Source: Cladocopium goreaui (lineage: Eukaryota > Sar > Dinophyceae > Suessiales > Symbiodiniaceae). From it: a stretch of DNA of 64,000 nt. The notes beneath the pieces are model-generated. The model saw only the letters and a program-made list of their open reading frames with translations. It made no database searches and was not told the origin of the DNA. Position 1 is the first letter of the stretch. The number at the start of each line of letters is the position of its first letter. This document shows, piece by piece, positions 27,237-37,120 of this stretch. Position numbers and translations under genes: made by a program. The stretch is from positions 55,889-119,888 of the forward strand of contig CAMXCT020002004.1 of NCBI GenBank assembly GCA_947184155.2, given 5' to 3'.

Positions 27237-29297
27237 ATGGATGGGCATGCCATTTGGCCTGCGATAGATGCTGGCATTTTAGCCCACTTTGAAAGGTTGT
27301 TTGTCACCCCAGTGCGTTTGGACGCAGCATTTGACTGTGAAGAAGACTGCAACGATTTACTTCTCAGTGCTTTTCCTGACATGCTTGATGAACTTCGTTT
27401 AGACACAACTGCACTGATGTTGATTTGGAAGCAGGATAACCAAAGGTCTTTGAAGAGGTTTCGACGGTCCATTGCAGTTGATAGCATGTTCAGACTGCCT
27501 CAGCCTGGTTGCATGACAGTTCAAGAGCAGTTTCAGCATTTGACCAAAACGAGTGTTCATTGCATTTTGGAGATGCATACAAAACGGCGACAGCGGAAGT
27601 ACAAGGAGGATCCACCTGATGTTAGAAATAAACGTTTTGAGACCGAGCGCAAGAAGTATGCGTTGTTGCTGGCACAGGTGATGATTGCAGCCAAGTTGCC
27701 AGTTGCGGCATTGGTGGCTACGTTGGATGACCCGCGTGCTGGATGGGTTCACATATTTGCTGCAAGGAGAGGGAACACCCTCAAGAACAGGTACAAGGCA
27801 TGGAAACCATTTGAACGATGGTTAGAAACACACAAAGGGTACTTGTATCCTGCAGGTGTTAAAGACGCCATCGATTACGTTCAACATCGAGTTGATGAAG
27901 GTTGCGGACGTACAATTCCGGATTCCCTGAATGCAGTGTTGACGCTCCTGGAACAATTGGGGCGAGTGGACGAGGGGTCCAGGATCTCGTCAGACCCTTT
28001 GTGGAAAGGGCACGTGAAGTCATGGACGGCAGAGTTGGCCTCAGAAGCCCCACCGAGGAAGCCAGCTGAGATGTTTACAGTTGCAATGGTGCTGGCTTTG
28101 GAACTTACAGTTGCTGACGAACAGAGCCCGATTTTCAAGAGGGCTTTGGCGTGGGTTGTTTTGTGCATGGTTTGGGGTGCAATGAGGTGCGACGATGTTC
28201 AAGCGATTCTTCCTTACAGGTCGGTGTTGTCAAACTATGGTTTGAGGTTGGTGCTTGGAAGATCAAAGACAACTGGGCCGGACAAAGCACAGAAAGAAGT
28301 GGGCGTTCACATCTTTCGCACAACATCGCTGTCGGGTGAGGACTGGCTGAAGATTGGGTATGACATTTGGGAATCAGATCAATTCAAGTTCAGGCGGGAC
28401 TACATGGTGATGGAGCCATCAGCAGATTGGGAGAAGGTCAAGCGGAAGTTTGTATCTCCCAGTGGCCTCAGCTCACTGGTTGCCAAGCTGCTCAGCTTGC
28501 TAGCAGCACCTCGTCAAGTTGCACACGGTTGGGAGCTCATGTAACATGTTTTGCTGTTGCCTGATGGACTTGAAGCACATTTCAGTGGTCACAGCCCTAG
28601 GAATTTTGTGACTTCAGTTGCTGCTGCAATTGGCTTTTCAAGAGATGAGCGTGCATACTTGGGTAGGTGGAGCATGGGTATGGTTGCTTCTGAAGAGTAT
28701 GTACGTACTTCGAAGCAGGTTGTTTTCAAGATTCAAAAGGCTGTGAATCGTTCCATCGTCGAGGGACGAGAGGAGGTCTACTTTGAGGACGAAGCGCTGC
28801 AGAGGCTTTGTGACGCGGCTCAGACCTCAGGTGCAAATCCCAACAGGATCAAGAAACGCCACTCATTGATGTCTGATTGGTCTGGTAGGCATTCGTTGGG
28901 TGGCATCTTTCCAACACTTGCCGTCATGGTTGACGATTGGCAGGACTTGGATGAAACTGAGGAATCCAGGGTGTTGCTGGCAGATGATGTGGCCAGGCAG
29001 GCCGCGAAAGAACGCATGTCTGTGGCTCAGACCAAGAAGTATTTCATCACCATTTCCAGAAGGACTGCTTTGAGACGTTTGCATTTGGATGGATGTTTTG
29101 TCAAAGCTGATCGATGTTGCGAAGTGCTGCATCTTGATGAAGTCACGTCAGAAGACTTTGATTCCATTTGCCAAGCTTGCAAACGCAAGATGGTGGCTGA
29201 GTGTGGAAGGGAGGACCCTTGTGAGTCTTCTTCGACGGCATCATCGTCGTCGACGGCGTCGGAGCTCAGTGCAGATGCTGCTTTGGGAGATGACTAG
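27237..29297 (+). pseudogene. Tyrosine recombinase of the YR retrotransposon, split by one stop codon
   Basis: Two reading frames in the same phase (27237-28544 and 28551-29297) are separated only by TAA at 28542-28544. The upstream part carries the first catalytic Arg in 'GAMRCDDVQ' (codon 28185). The downstream part carries 'HSPRNF' (His 28590, Arg 28599), 'GRWSMG' (Trp in the second His/Trp position) and the nucleophile Tyr in 'SEEYVRTSKQ' (codon 28698). These form the Arg - His-x-x-Arg - His/Trp - Tyr set of the family, which cuts and rejoins DNA through a Tyr-DNA bond and integrates the circular cDNA. The stop lies between the first Arg and the His-x-x-Arg, so translation would give no active enzyme unless it is read through. 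A Ser-rich and acidic tail follows to 29297. Confidence 0.82.
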
Positions 29298-29859
29298 AGT
29301 GTGGGTGCAGCTGGCTTGAAAGGTCAAGGCACCGTTTGTTGGAAGGTTGTTTCATTTGCGTTCAGACGCTTTCACTTTTCACCTTTTGCTGTGAATTTGG
29401 ATGGTGATGTCGTTGAAACAACGCAGAAAAACCTGCCTCAGTGGCGGCCGAAAGGGGGGAAACGATTGACTGAGGCAGTCAGAAATCTCAGATGTTTGTT
29501 TCTGTGAGTTTGCAGTGGTGATTTGATTGCACTTCGGCTGATGGTGTTGAGACGTCGTTCAGACGATGTCATTGGAAAGTTGATTCTTGTTGTTTGCGTG
29601 ATGGCTCAGACCTGAGGGTGCCACAATGTCATGAAGCAGGGTTTAGACCTCATGACTTGTTTCCTTGCATTTTCAATGGTTTGGGTTGCAGTGCTTGTCA
29701 ACAGGTTCCCAATTTGTGCAGGACTCCGGATGTTCCACTTTGGCATTTTTTTTCTCTGATTTTGACTTGTTACATGCACTGTGAGTTTGTGAGTTTGCAT
29801 TTTTGAAATGTGGTGTTTTCGAGTTACTGTCGTTTAAATTTGACGACGCTGCGTAAACG
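29298..29859 (+). other. Spacer inside the YR element
   Basis: About 560 T-rich bases between recombinase and gag ORFs. I see no gene or clear signal in it. Confidence 0.4.
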
Positions 29860-31110
29860 ATGGATCCTGACATTCAGAGGGAATTCGTGAGAGACAACAT
29901 GGATGCAGACCTTCAATTCATCTTAGGTGAATCTGGGGTTGAGCTTGAAAACCAAGCAGCCATCGCTCGGCACTACGGTTCCCTTCGAAAGTTCAGCGCA
30001 CTTGGAGATGATCGTGCGGCAATACGTACAGCATGTGTTCAGGACTTTGCAATTCCTGCAGATACACCACAAGCCAGGGCCCAGACGGCCTCAGTTGTTG
30101 CAGCATGGGAGACTGCGAAGGAGTACATGGCAAAGGAGATAGAACTCAAAGCAGAGGCCAAGATTTTGGGCCAACCAAGGGTTTTACAAATACATGAGAG
30201 GCAAGCGATGATCCGTGCAGTTGAGCTGGTCCATGGATCATTGAATGATGCCGAGTGCCCTTCTTCTGATTATCTTTCGATTAAGGCTGAAGAGACGGAG
30301 TGCAATGAACCAACTGCAGCACCATTGGATGAGATTGTGAGTAAACAGGCTTCCACCAATTCACAGATCCAATCTGCTGTGGACACAACGGGGCACATCA
30401 GAGTGACAAGGACAAAGACTAAGGCCAAGATGCCTTCTTCAACTGAAGAGTACAGGAGGGTCATGAAAGTGGAGATGTTCTCATGGCTTTGCATGGCATC
30501 AAGGTACAAGTCAAAACACTGGCTCCATGGTTTGACATCGACACCATTCCTCAAGTTCACCGAGTTCATCCTGGGCGACAGGGTGTATGGGCTACAGATA
30601 CCATCCTCGGCAGGGGACAATACCCAGCAGAGGGTCAAGCCAGACTGGACAGTGATTCTGGCATTTGAGCATAAGCTTCGAAAGGAGGCAATGAAAAAGG
30701 TTCACAACGGACACACGTTGGCAGACGCTTTGGAGGCGGTTATTCGAGACCCTGATTTGAAGGAGGCCTACTTCACGACCCCAATGGCCTTGAAGGCGTC
30801 CATGCCGGAACCTCAGCCCTTCAAGTATCAGCGTTTCAACAACAAGGGAAGCTTTGGAGGCAAGCAGTTTTCCAATTTCTCCAAAGGGAAAGGCAGGGGC
30901 TCCAAAGGAAAAACAAAGGGCAAGTCCATGGACACGAGACTCAAAGGATTGAGTTTGGCCTGGAGGACACCAGATGGTCGTGAGTTATGCTTCGCCTGGA
31001 ATACAGGCGATTGTGATGGAAGTTGCGGGCGTGTTCATCAATGCAGGGTGAAGGGTTGTTATGCCTCACACAAGGCGGTGGACCATTCCAAGGCCCAATC
31101 GACCGCTTGA
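29860..31110 (+). CDS. Gag-like nucleocapsid protein of the YR retrotransposon
   Basis: The ATG at 29860 begins 416 codons. The first 300 residues are helical and charged. About residues 320-360 form a Gly/Lys/Ser/Phe-rich stretch ('GSFGGKQFSNFSKGKGRG') typical of RNA binding. A Cys/His cluster follows near the end ('CFAWNTGDCDGSCGRVHQC', then 'C..SH...DH'), resembling the finger in DIRS-order gag proteins. It would package element RNA. The ORF ends with TGA at 31108 and the methyltransferase-RT ORF continues in the same frame 12 bases later, so a gag-pol readthrough fusion is possible. Confidence 0.75.
   Translation: MDPDIQREFVRDNMDADLQFILGESGVELENQAAIARHYGSLRKFSALGDDRAAIRTACVQDFAIPADTPQARAQTASVVAAWETAKEYMAKEIELKAEAKILGQPRVLQIHERQAMIRAVELVHGSLNDAECPSSDYLSIKAEETECNEPTAAPLDEIVSKQASTNSQIQSAVDTTGHIRVTRTKTKAKMPSSTEEYRRVMKVEMFSWLCMASRYKSKHWLHGLTSTPFLKFTEFILGDRVYGLQIPSSAGDNTQQRVKPDWTVILAFEHKLRKEAMKKVHNGHTLADALEAVIRDPDLKEAYFTTPMALKASMPEPQPFKYQRFNNKGSFGGKQFSNFSKGKGRGSKGKTKGKSMDTRLKGLSLAWRTPDGRELCFAWNTGDCDGSCGRVHQCRVKGCYASHKAVDHSKAQSTA
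31108..31110 (+). promoter_or_regulatory. In-frame TGA between gag and pol of the YR element
   Basis: The codons ACC GCT TGA CAA CCC GGC GGT GTG GAT stay in one frame from gag into pol. The downstream ORF has no ATG until 31186, inside its first motif, which favours a readthrough fusion (or a CGA to TGA mutation) over independent initiation. The TGA-C context is one that tends to be leaky in eukaryotes. Confidence 0.5.
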
Positions 31111-31122
31111 CAACCCGGCGGT

Positions 31123-34100
31123 GTGGATTTACCCAGCGAGTCCACACAAGTTACAGGTGATGGAAAAGGGAAAACACTTAAAGTGATGTACCTATTTGCT
31201 GGGCGTCAGCGCCACTCAGACATCGGAGCATTCCTTAGGAAGGCGGAGAAGTCTGGAAAATTTCATTTGGAGCTGATGGAATTCGACATTGAAAGGTCGC
31301 CAGATCATGATTTGACTGATGACACGTTGTGGAACAGGATATTTGCCCTTCTCAAGGAAGGGGATTGGGTGCTTATTGTATCACCTCCATGTAATACTTT
31401 CTCCAGAGCCAGGTTTCAACATCAACAACACCCGGGACCAAAGCCCCTTCGCACTCGTGCATGGCCGAAAGGGTTCCCATGGTTATCTGACAGGGATAAG
31501 AACAAGGTCACGGAAGCGAATCTTTTTGTTGAAAGGTCATTGAAGGGTTGCGAAATTGCTGCCACCACTGGGGGATTTTTCATTTTGGAACATCCTGAGG
31601 ACCTCGGGACAGTGCAAGGAGAACAACCTGGGTCCATTTGGCAATGGGAAGAGTTACTGGATCTCATCCCCAAGCTTGCTGCCGTTTGTTTTGCAATTCA
31701 ACAATGCCATTTTGGCGGATTGACCCCAAAGCCAACGAGATTTTTGGTGAACATGAAAGTGGATGATCCACGATGTTACATTTCTTTGCCGCAGTTTGAT
31801 AAAGCTGGATATTACAAGGGACCTCTTCCAAAAGATTGTGGACATGTTCACACTCACAAATTAATTGGCAAAACGGCATCGCGTTGGAACACTGCCCCAA
31901 GTGCATCATATCCCTCACAGCTTTGTGAATTCCTGGCGAATCTCATTATCAATGCCACGGCATCCTGCGGTGGGGGCCCTGAGAATGAGATTCCTGCTCA
32001 ACCTGAAGTGAAGAAACGTAGACTTTCAAACAACATGCCTGCTCAAGTTGAGCCACGTGATGTTGCTTTGACCTGCAAGGTAGCTGGGAGCTCAGGGACT
32101 GGTAGTACTGGTAATGTTGAAGTTGGTTGCAGTACAGTTGATGCGACAACACTTGGGAAGCCACATGCAAGTAGCAGTACAGCCGACAAAACCGCCAGCA
32201 GGGAGAGCAATCCGAAGGTTTGGACGGCTGGAGAACACATTGTGGTCTCTGACTCAGAAGGGGAGCAAGTTACAGTTGAGAGCCAAGCGTGCGGCAGTGC
32301 TGATTTGCAGTTTGACATGAGTGCATGTTTGAACACAGGCAGACCCATTCAGGTGGAGTGGGACCGAACACAGCGTGGTTTTGTGGATGGTTTTGGTTTG
32401 TGCAGTCCATGCAGATGGAAACCGCACCAACGTGGAACGGGGCGCACACATGACATGATTAAGCTGGCTGATGATACTTTTAACTTGCTGGTTGAGGGTG
32501 TAAGAGAGTCAGTAGCAGACTTGAGGATGGAAGCGTTCAAATTGGTGACAGGCAAGCTCACTCAGTCTCCTTTTACATCGACAGCATTACAAAAGGTCAG
32601 GTCGAAATGGTTTGCATTATTAAAGGATCCGAATGATGCAGCAGTGCTGGATGAAGGGCAACCATTTTTCCTCAGGGCATTGTCGCAGTGGCTGACTTGT
32701 TTTGAGGACCCGGATGCTCACTGGTTGACAGGGGTTGAGGATTCATATGCAACTGGAGTTTGTTTGGGTGTTCAGAAGCCTTTGCCAAGATCAAGACAGG
32801 TTTTCCCAGAGAAACAAAAACACCGTAAACTGGATGAAACTGAGTTCATGCCGATTGCAGAGAACTACTCTTCAGCACGAATTTCGGCGAAAGAATTGGA
32901 GGATAAATTCAAGGAAGAGGAAATGCTTGGGAGGATGCACCCGTCAAAACTTGGTGTGTTGAAAAAGGAATACGGCAGTTCCTTGAGGGTGGCAGCTATG
33001 GCAGCGATTGCAAAACCTGATGGAACAGTACGGCCACTTCACGATGCAACACATTCTGTTATGGTTAATCATGATATACTATATCAGGATAAGATTGACT
33101 GCCCTGGTCCACCGGAGATTGCTGCTATTGTTCGCGAAGCAACTTCTACAAAAGAAGCTCCGTTTTGTGTGAGCGCTGACATTAAGGCAGCCCACCGTTT
33201 GGTCAAGGTGCGCAAGGTGGATTGGGGATATACCTGTTGCAGAGCGGACTCCAATTCAGATACGGTTTGGGTTAATCACACTGGAACATTTGGCGTATCT
33301 TCGGCCCCGTACTGGTGGGCGAAACTGGCTGGCCTGCTGGGTCGCTTCGTGGGGTTTTTGTTCCACCAGCGCTGGATGATGCAGATGATTTATGTGGATG
33401 ATTTACATGGGGTCTTCATTGGCCCGGAGAAGTTCTTGTTTCTTTGGGTGTGGGTTTTGGCCTACGAGTTGATTGGTACACCATTTGGATACCACAAGTT
33501 CAAGGGAGGATATGCATCTGAATTTGTTGGATTCCAAATCAGATATGACTTGGCCGAAGTGGGAGTGTCAACGAAGCGCGGTGAGTGGCTTTTGGCTTGG
33601 ATCACAAATGCAAGGGCAAACAAGTTTGTTGTCCCTGCCCGTGACTTTGCTGAGTTTTTGGGATGCCTTGGATTCATTTCACAACTGGTCACGTGGTTGA
33701 AGCCACACCTGGCTCCATTATTTGCTTGGTCTGCTGTGACGGCCAGGGGCACAGTTGGGCGCTTACCTGAAACCATCATCCTGACGCTTGACTATATCGA
33801 GAAGGAGATGAAGGAGGAATCGTTTCTGGTCTCAACCAAGCGGCCGACAGTTCTCACTGGAGAACGTTTCAGGACGGATGCGAAGTGCGCCCAGGATTAC
33901 ATTGTCTTGGCTGGTTGGGACATGCAAACGCGGAAGTGGTTTGCGTTGAGACTGGGTACAACAGAAGTCCCATACTTCTTCAAGAGTGATGGCAGCTCTC
34001 AGTGGGCGTCGACAGCGGCGGAGTTGATGGCGTCATTGGTGGCGCTTCATGTGTTTGGTTGGCTTGCACCTAATCGTGATAGAAAGACCTTAGATCTGGC

Positions 34101-34467
34101 ACTTACAGCTGGCACTGACAATCAGTCGAACGAAAAGCTATCATCGAAGAGATCCACAACCAAATGGCCGTTGATGGCGGTGAACATGCAACTATCATCG
34201 TCGCTCGCAAGGGCGCGGTTGTCACTGAGTTTGAAATGGCGCCCCAGAGAACAGAATGTGGAGGCGGACCAATTGACAAATGAAAATTTTGAGGGCTTCC
34301 CGGAGGAGGACAGGCTTGTCATAAAGTTTCATGAATTGGATCTGAAGGTGTTGGACGGGCTCGTCAGGACTCGGGCCGAGTTTGTCGCTGCAAGAGATCG
34401 CGAGAAGGAGGCTGCGAAGACAGTTGGTGGCACCAAGAAGAAGAGGTTTGACAAAACACCTTGGTAG
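31123..34467 (+). CDS. Methyltransferase-like / reverse transcriptase / RNase H protein of the YR element
   Basis: The frame is open from just after the gag TGA; the first ATG is 31186, so positions here count from that. An N-terminal cytosine-methylase-like domain has 'MYLFAG' (1-6), 'SPPCNTFS' (Cys 69) and 'ILEHPEDLG' (Glu 135 in the ENV position). A Ser/Thr-rich linker follows (about 270-400). The RT includes 'AIAKPDGTVRPLHD', 'VSADIKAAHRLV' and 'YVDDLHG' (736-). The end is RNase H-like: 'TAGTDNQSN' and 'EQNVEADQLTNE'. DIRS-order elements are known to couple RT-RNase H with a methyltransferase, usually of the adenine type; here the Pro-Pro-Cys motif points to the cytosine type. The order YR - gag - MT-RT-RH on one strand fits a PAT/Ngaro-like variant. 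The frame is intact, so this ORF may be functional. Confidence 0.82.
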   Translation: MDLPSESTQVTGDGKGKTLKVMYLFAGRQRHSDIGAFLRKAEKSGKFHLELMEFDIERSPDHDLTDDTLWNRIFALLKEGDWVLIVSPPCNTFSRARFQHQQHPGPKPLRTRAWPKGFPWLSDRDKNKVTEANLFVERSLKGCEIAATTGGFFILEHPEDLGTVQGEQPGSIWQWEELLDLIPKLAAVCFAIQQCHFGGLTPKPTRFLVNMKVDDPRCYISLPQFDKAGYYKGPLPKDCGHVHTHKLIGKTASRWNTAPSASYPSQLCEFLANLIINATASCGGGPENEIPAQPEVKKRRLSNNMPAQVEPRDVALTCKVAGSSGTGSTGNVEVGCSTVDATTLGKPHASSSTADKTASRESNPKVWTAGEHIVVSDSEGEQVTVESQACGSADLQFDMSACLNTGRPIQVEWDRTQRGFVDGFGLCSPCRWKPHQRGTGRTHDMIKLADDTFNLLVEGVRESVADLRMEAFKLVTGKLTQSPFTSTALQKVRSKWFALLKDPNDAAVLDEGQPFFLRALSQWLTCFEDPDAHWLTGVEDSYATGVCLGVQKPLPRSRQVFPEKQKHRKLDETEFMPIAENYSSARISAKELEDKFKEEEMLGRMHPSKLGVLKKEYGSSLRVAAMAAIAKPDGTVRPLHDATHSVMVNHDILYQDKIDCPGPPEIAAIVREATSTKEAPFCVSADIKAAHRLVKVRKVDWGYTCCRADSNSDTVWVNHTGTFGVSSAPYWWAKLAGLLGRFVGFLFHQRWMMQMIYVDDLHGVFIGPEKFLFLWVWVLAYELIGTPFGYHKFKGGYASEFVGFQIRYDLAEVGVSTKRGEWLLAWITNARANKFVVPARDFAEFLGCLGFISQLVTWLKPHLAPLFAWSAVTARGTVGRLPETIILTLDYIEKEMKEESFLVSTKRPTVLTGERFRTDAKCAQDYIVLAGWDMQTRKWFALRLGTTEVPYFFKSDGSSQWASTAAELMASLVALHVFGWLAPNRDRKTLDLALTAGTDNQSNEKLSSKRSTTKWPLMAVNMQLSSSLARARLSLSLKWRPREQNVEADQLTNENFEGFPEEDRLVIKFHELDLKVLDGLVRTRAEFVAARDREKEAAKTVGGTKKKRFDKTPW

Positions 34468-34497
34468 AGGTTTCAATCACATCAACCTCAACTAAAG

Positions 34498-34912
34498 TGG
34501 GGGTTTCTCACTTGAGGTCGCTGTGATACAGCTCACTGGAGCTTGCTTGGTTTATTTTGGATGGGCAGCATATGACAAATTTGGACAATGCAATTTACAG
34601 CCTGGTGTCTGGTGAAAGAATGGCAGGTTGAAAGAATCAACCGAACGGCAGGTGCTGCCCATTAAATGGACAAGCGCAGGTATCCACCAACCATGTGTTG
34701 AAAAAGGGGGGATGCGTTTGCGTGGAGAGTTTGTTGGAGACAGTTTCATTGCACTTGTCATTTCTCATGTCAGTTGAGAGTTTGCGATGTCATCAGTTTG
34801 TTGTCGATGTGGTTTGCGTTTTTCGGCACTTCGATTTATTTTGATTTGGCGCACGACGTTGGCAAGTTTGATCTGGAGATCCTCACCTTCCCAAAACTAT
34901 GTGTAATGTAGG
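34498..34912 (+). repeat. Split direct repeat B1
   Basis: This 415-bp repeat begins TGGGGGTTTCTCACTTGAGG and ends GTGTAATGTAGG. It directly abuts A2 (one shared base, 34912), which forms the circle-like junction expected from the replication model of these elements. Confidence 0.9.
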
Positions 34913-35400
34913 CATCACTGGGCTTGCCCAGTGTGTCTATATGTAGCATAGTTTTGGTTGGGTGGGGGGGTGGTGCAAGTTGCTCCTTGGATTTGTCTCG
35001 CTCCTCCAGCAGTTGCATTCCTCCTCTTCAGGTTTGGCCTCAACTGATTTTCGATCTTGCAGCTGTCAAATTTTTCACAGTTTACAAAGGCATGATTTTC
35101 TCGTTGTGACGGAATGTTTACTGAATGATGTGTGAAGTTCACAGTTGATCGTTGGAAACGTTGCTGGCTTTGAAGTTTTGATCTGAAATTTTTGAAACAA
35201 ACAAAACAGTTCCGTTGTCAGCTCTGCTTTCTTTTGTGGACAAATTCTCATGTCACTGCATGTACGGGAAGGTTCTTCTGGTTGACTCACAGTTTTGGAT
35301 CTGCAGTTATTTACAATACAGATGCACACTCACCACATTCGGTTTGAACTGGTCAGGAATCGATATGATATTCGGAGAGCACTGGCTCTAATTTCAGGTA
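34912..35400 (+). repeat. Split direct repeat A2
   Basis: This is the second copy of the 489-bp A repeat, with one visible mismatch to A1 (34942). Confidence 0.9.
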
Positions 35401-35450
35401 CCCACCCTTACCCACCCTGGTTTGGGTGTGGTGAGGGTGCATTCTGCGCT

Positions 35451-35865
35451 TGGGGGTTTCTCACTTGAGGTCGCTGTGATACAGCTCACTGGAGCTTGCT
35501 TGGTTTATTTTGGATGGGCAGCATATGACAAATTTGGACAATGCAATTTACAGCCTGGTGTCTGGTGAAAGAATGGCAGGTTGAAAGAATCAACCGAACG
35601 GCAGGTGCTGCCCATTAAATGGACAAGCGCAGGTATCCACCAACCATGTGTTGAAAAAGGGGGGATGCGTTTGCGTGGAGAGTTTGTTGGAGACAGTTTC
35701 ATTGCACTTGTCATTTCTCATGTCAGTTGAGAGTTTGCGATGTCATCAGTTTGTTGTCGATGTGGTTTGCGTTTTTCGGCACTTCGATTTATTTTGATTT
35801 GGCGCACGACGTTGGCAAGTTTGATCTGGAGATCCTCACCTTCCCAAAACTATGTGTAATGTAGG
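35451..35865 (+). repeat. Split direct repeat B2 (right end)
   Basis: This is the second copy of the 415-bp B repeat (offset 953 from B1) and ends the element. A 50-base spacer (35401-35450) rich in CCCACCC and GGGTG separates it from A2. Confidence 0.9.
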
Positions 35866-36866
35866 TTGGGTTGCTCCTCATGTCACACCCTCGTTTGTGT
35901 TTGCGCACATCCTTGGGTGATCGTGCGGTATCTCGGGGTTCTCCCGGACCGATCGGTACACACGTGGTACGGGACCGACGGGTCTCACCTTACCTTGTGT
36001 CTAGGGTAGCAACACCCAATGATGACACGGGGGAACAGGCAAGGTCGGTGAACCTCTTAGAGACTTGGGGACTTGTCTCGAGGAGGGGTCAACGGGGCAA
36101 CCCGTTGGCTAACGGTCAATATTCATCGTTGGGTAGCTAAGCTCGCGGTGGACAAGACCGTCGGTTCCTCCCTAACAGTGTTAGGGTCCTGTCGCAAGAC
36201 AGGTGTATCCCCCTGGGATACATGGGATCGCTAACGACTGGGTCACCGACCGGTTCACTCTCAACCTTCGGGGAGAGTGGGCTCAATGTACAGTCTGGCC
36301 ACAGTGAGGACCTTGTTTTTGGCTCTAAGGTCCGAGCTGTGCTCCATAGGGACTGGGGTCACTGAAAAGGTGACTAAGACTTTCCACTCCTTTCTTGGAT
36401 CGTCTTCTCCGGTAATCGCTGGAGTCCGGGAACCTATGGGGGCATCATGAGTTGGTCCCTTGGATTGAGTGGTGATCATCTTGGGTGAAATGAATGGGTT
36501 CCGTCTCCACGTCCATTCAGGGTGTACGGTTTACGCTGTACATTCTTGGTGGAAATGAATGGGTTCGGTTCCCACGTCACTCGGTGAGTGGATCCACTCT
36601 CCTTGGTTGACCTGGGACTCGTGGTGTGGAAAGGGTACCGCCCCAGGGTGCGCCTGGTGCTTGCGGGGGGCCATGCTTCTGCGTGGATTTCGCCTTTTTG
36701 GCGTGGCCCTGCACCGGGAGCCCAAAGGTACCAAGCGGATCAGCAGAGGTACTCATGAGTACACGTGCTCACATTGGACAAGTTCTCAAGATTGAGATCT
36801 GGCAGCAGCTTTGTATACCCTGTCGCAAATCTGTGGCTCAAACCACTTTCCCATGTACAGGGCTCC
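35866..36866. other. Hairpin-dense structured segment, no protein gene
   Basis: At least ten close inverted repeats occur, including GAGAC/GTCTC (36060-36079), CAACGGG-GCAA-CCCGTTG (36090-36107), an overlapping alternative CCGTT-GGCT-AACGG (36102-36115), CCTAAC-AGT-GTTAGG (36171-36185), CCTGTC-GCAA-GACAGG (36188-36203), GTATCCC-CCT-GGGATAC (36205-36221), CACTCTC/GAGAGTG (36256-36279) enclosing CC-TTCG-GG, GGACCTT/AAGGTCC (36308-36333), GTCAC/GTGAC (36358-36374), and the palindromes GAGTGGATCCACTC (36587-36600) and GTACTCATGAGTAC (36749-36762). GNRA and TTCG loops are RNA hallmarks. A direct repeat of about 33 bases starts near 36480 and 36545. I do not recognise a known RNA family. Confidence 0.65.
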
Positions 36867-36867
36867 C

Positions 36868-36898
36868 ACTCCTCTGACTAAAGACGTGTCAGGGGAGT
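36868..36898 (+). repeat. Conserved stem-loop with extended 11-bp stem
   Basis: The core is CTGAC, loop TAAAGACGT, GTCAG (36874-36892). The stem extends outward to ACTCCTCTGAC (36868-36878) paired with GTCAGGGGAGT (36888-36898), including one T-G wobble. A CT-rich leader follows, then the ATG at 37121. Confidence 0.9.
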
Positions 36899-37120
36899 AC
36901 CCTTTCCCTCATTTACTTTCCCTCCCCTTTTTGCTCTCTTCTTCCTCCCCTCCCCCTGGTTGTCTCCTCTCGTTACCTTCGCTGTTATCCGTGATTGGTG
37001 GCACCTCGGGTGTACTCACTGGTCGATACCTATCAGTCATCTGGGCCTGCTTCCTCTCTTCTTCCTATCTGCTCTCCATTCCTACCTCTGCCATACTTTT
37101 GTGTACTCCGGTGGACAGTC

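Larger units (their letters stand above)
26692..35865 (+). mobile_element. Tyrosine-recombinase retrotransposon with split direct repeats (Ngaro/PAT-like), 9.17 kb
   Basis: Repeat A occurs at 26692-27180 and 34912-35400, and repeat B at 34498-34912 and 35451-35865, giving the order A1 - genes - B1A2 - spacer - B2. This split-direct-repeat structure defines PAT/Ngaro-type DIRS-order elements. Inside are a tyrosine recombinase, a gag-like protein with Cys/His finger, and a methyltransferase-RT-RNase H protein, all on the plus strand. The A copies differ at one position that I can find (26722 G, 34942 T) and the B copies look identical, so insertion is recent. No target-site duplication is expected or seen. 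A premature stop in the recombinase suggests this copy may not move by itself. Confidence 0.88.

Noticed and set aside
26692..35865. LTR retrotransposon
   Set aside because: The repeats are arranged A1-B1A2-B2 and the element encodes a tyrosine recombinase instead of a DDE integrase and protease.
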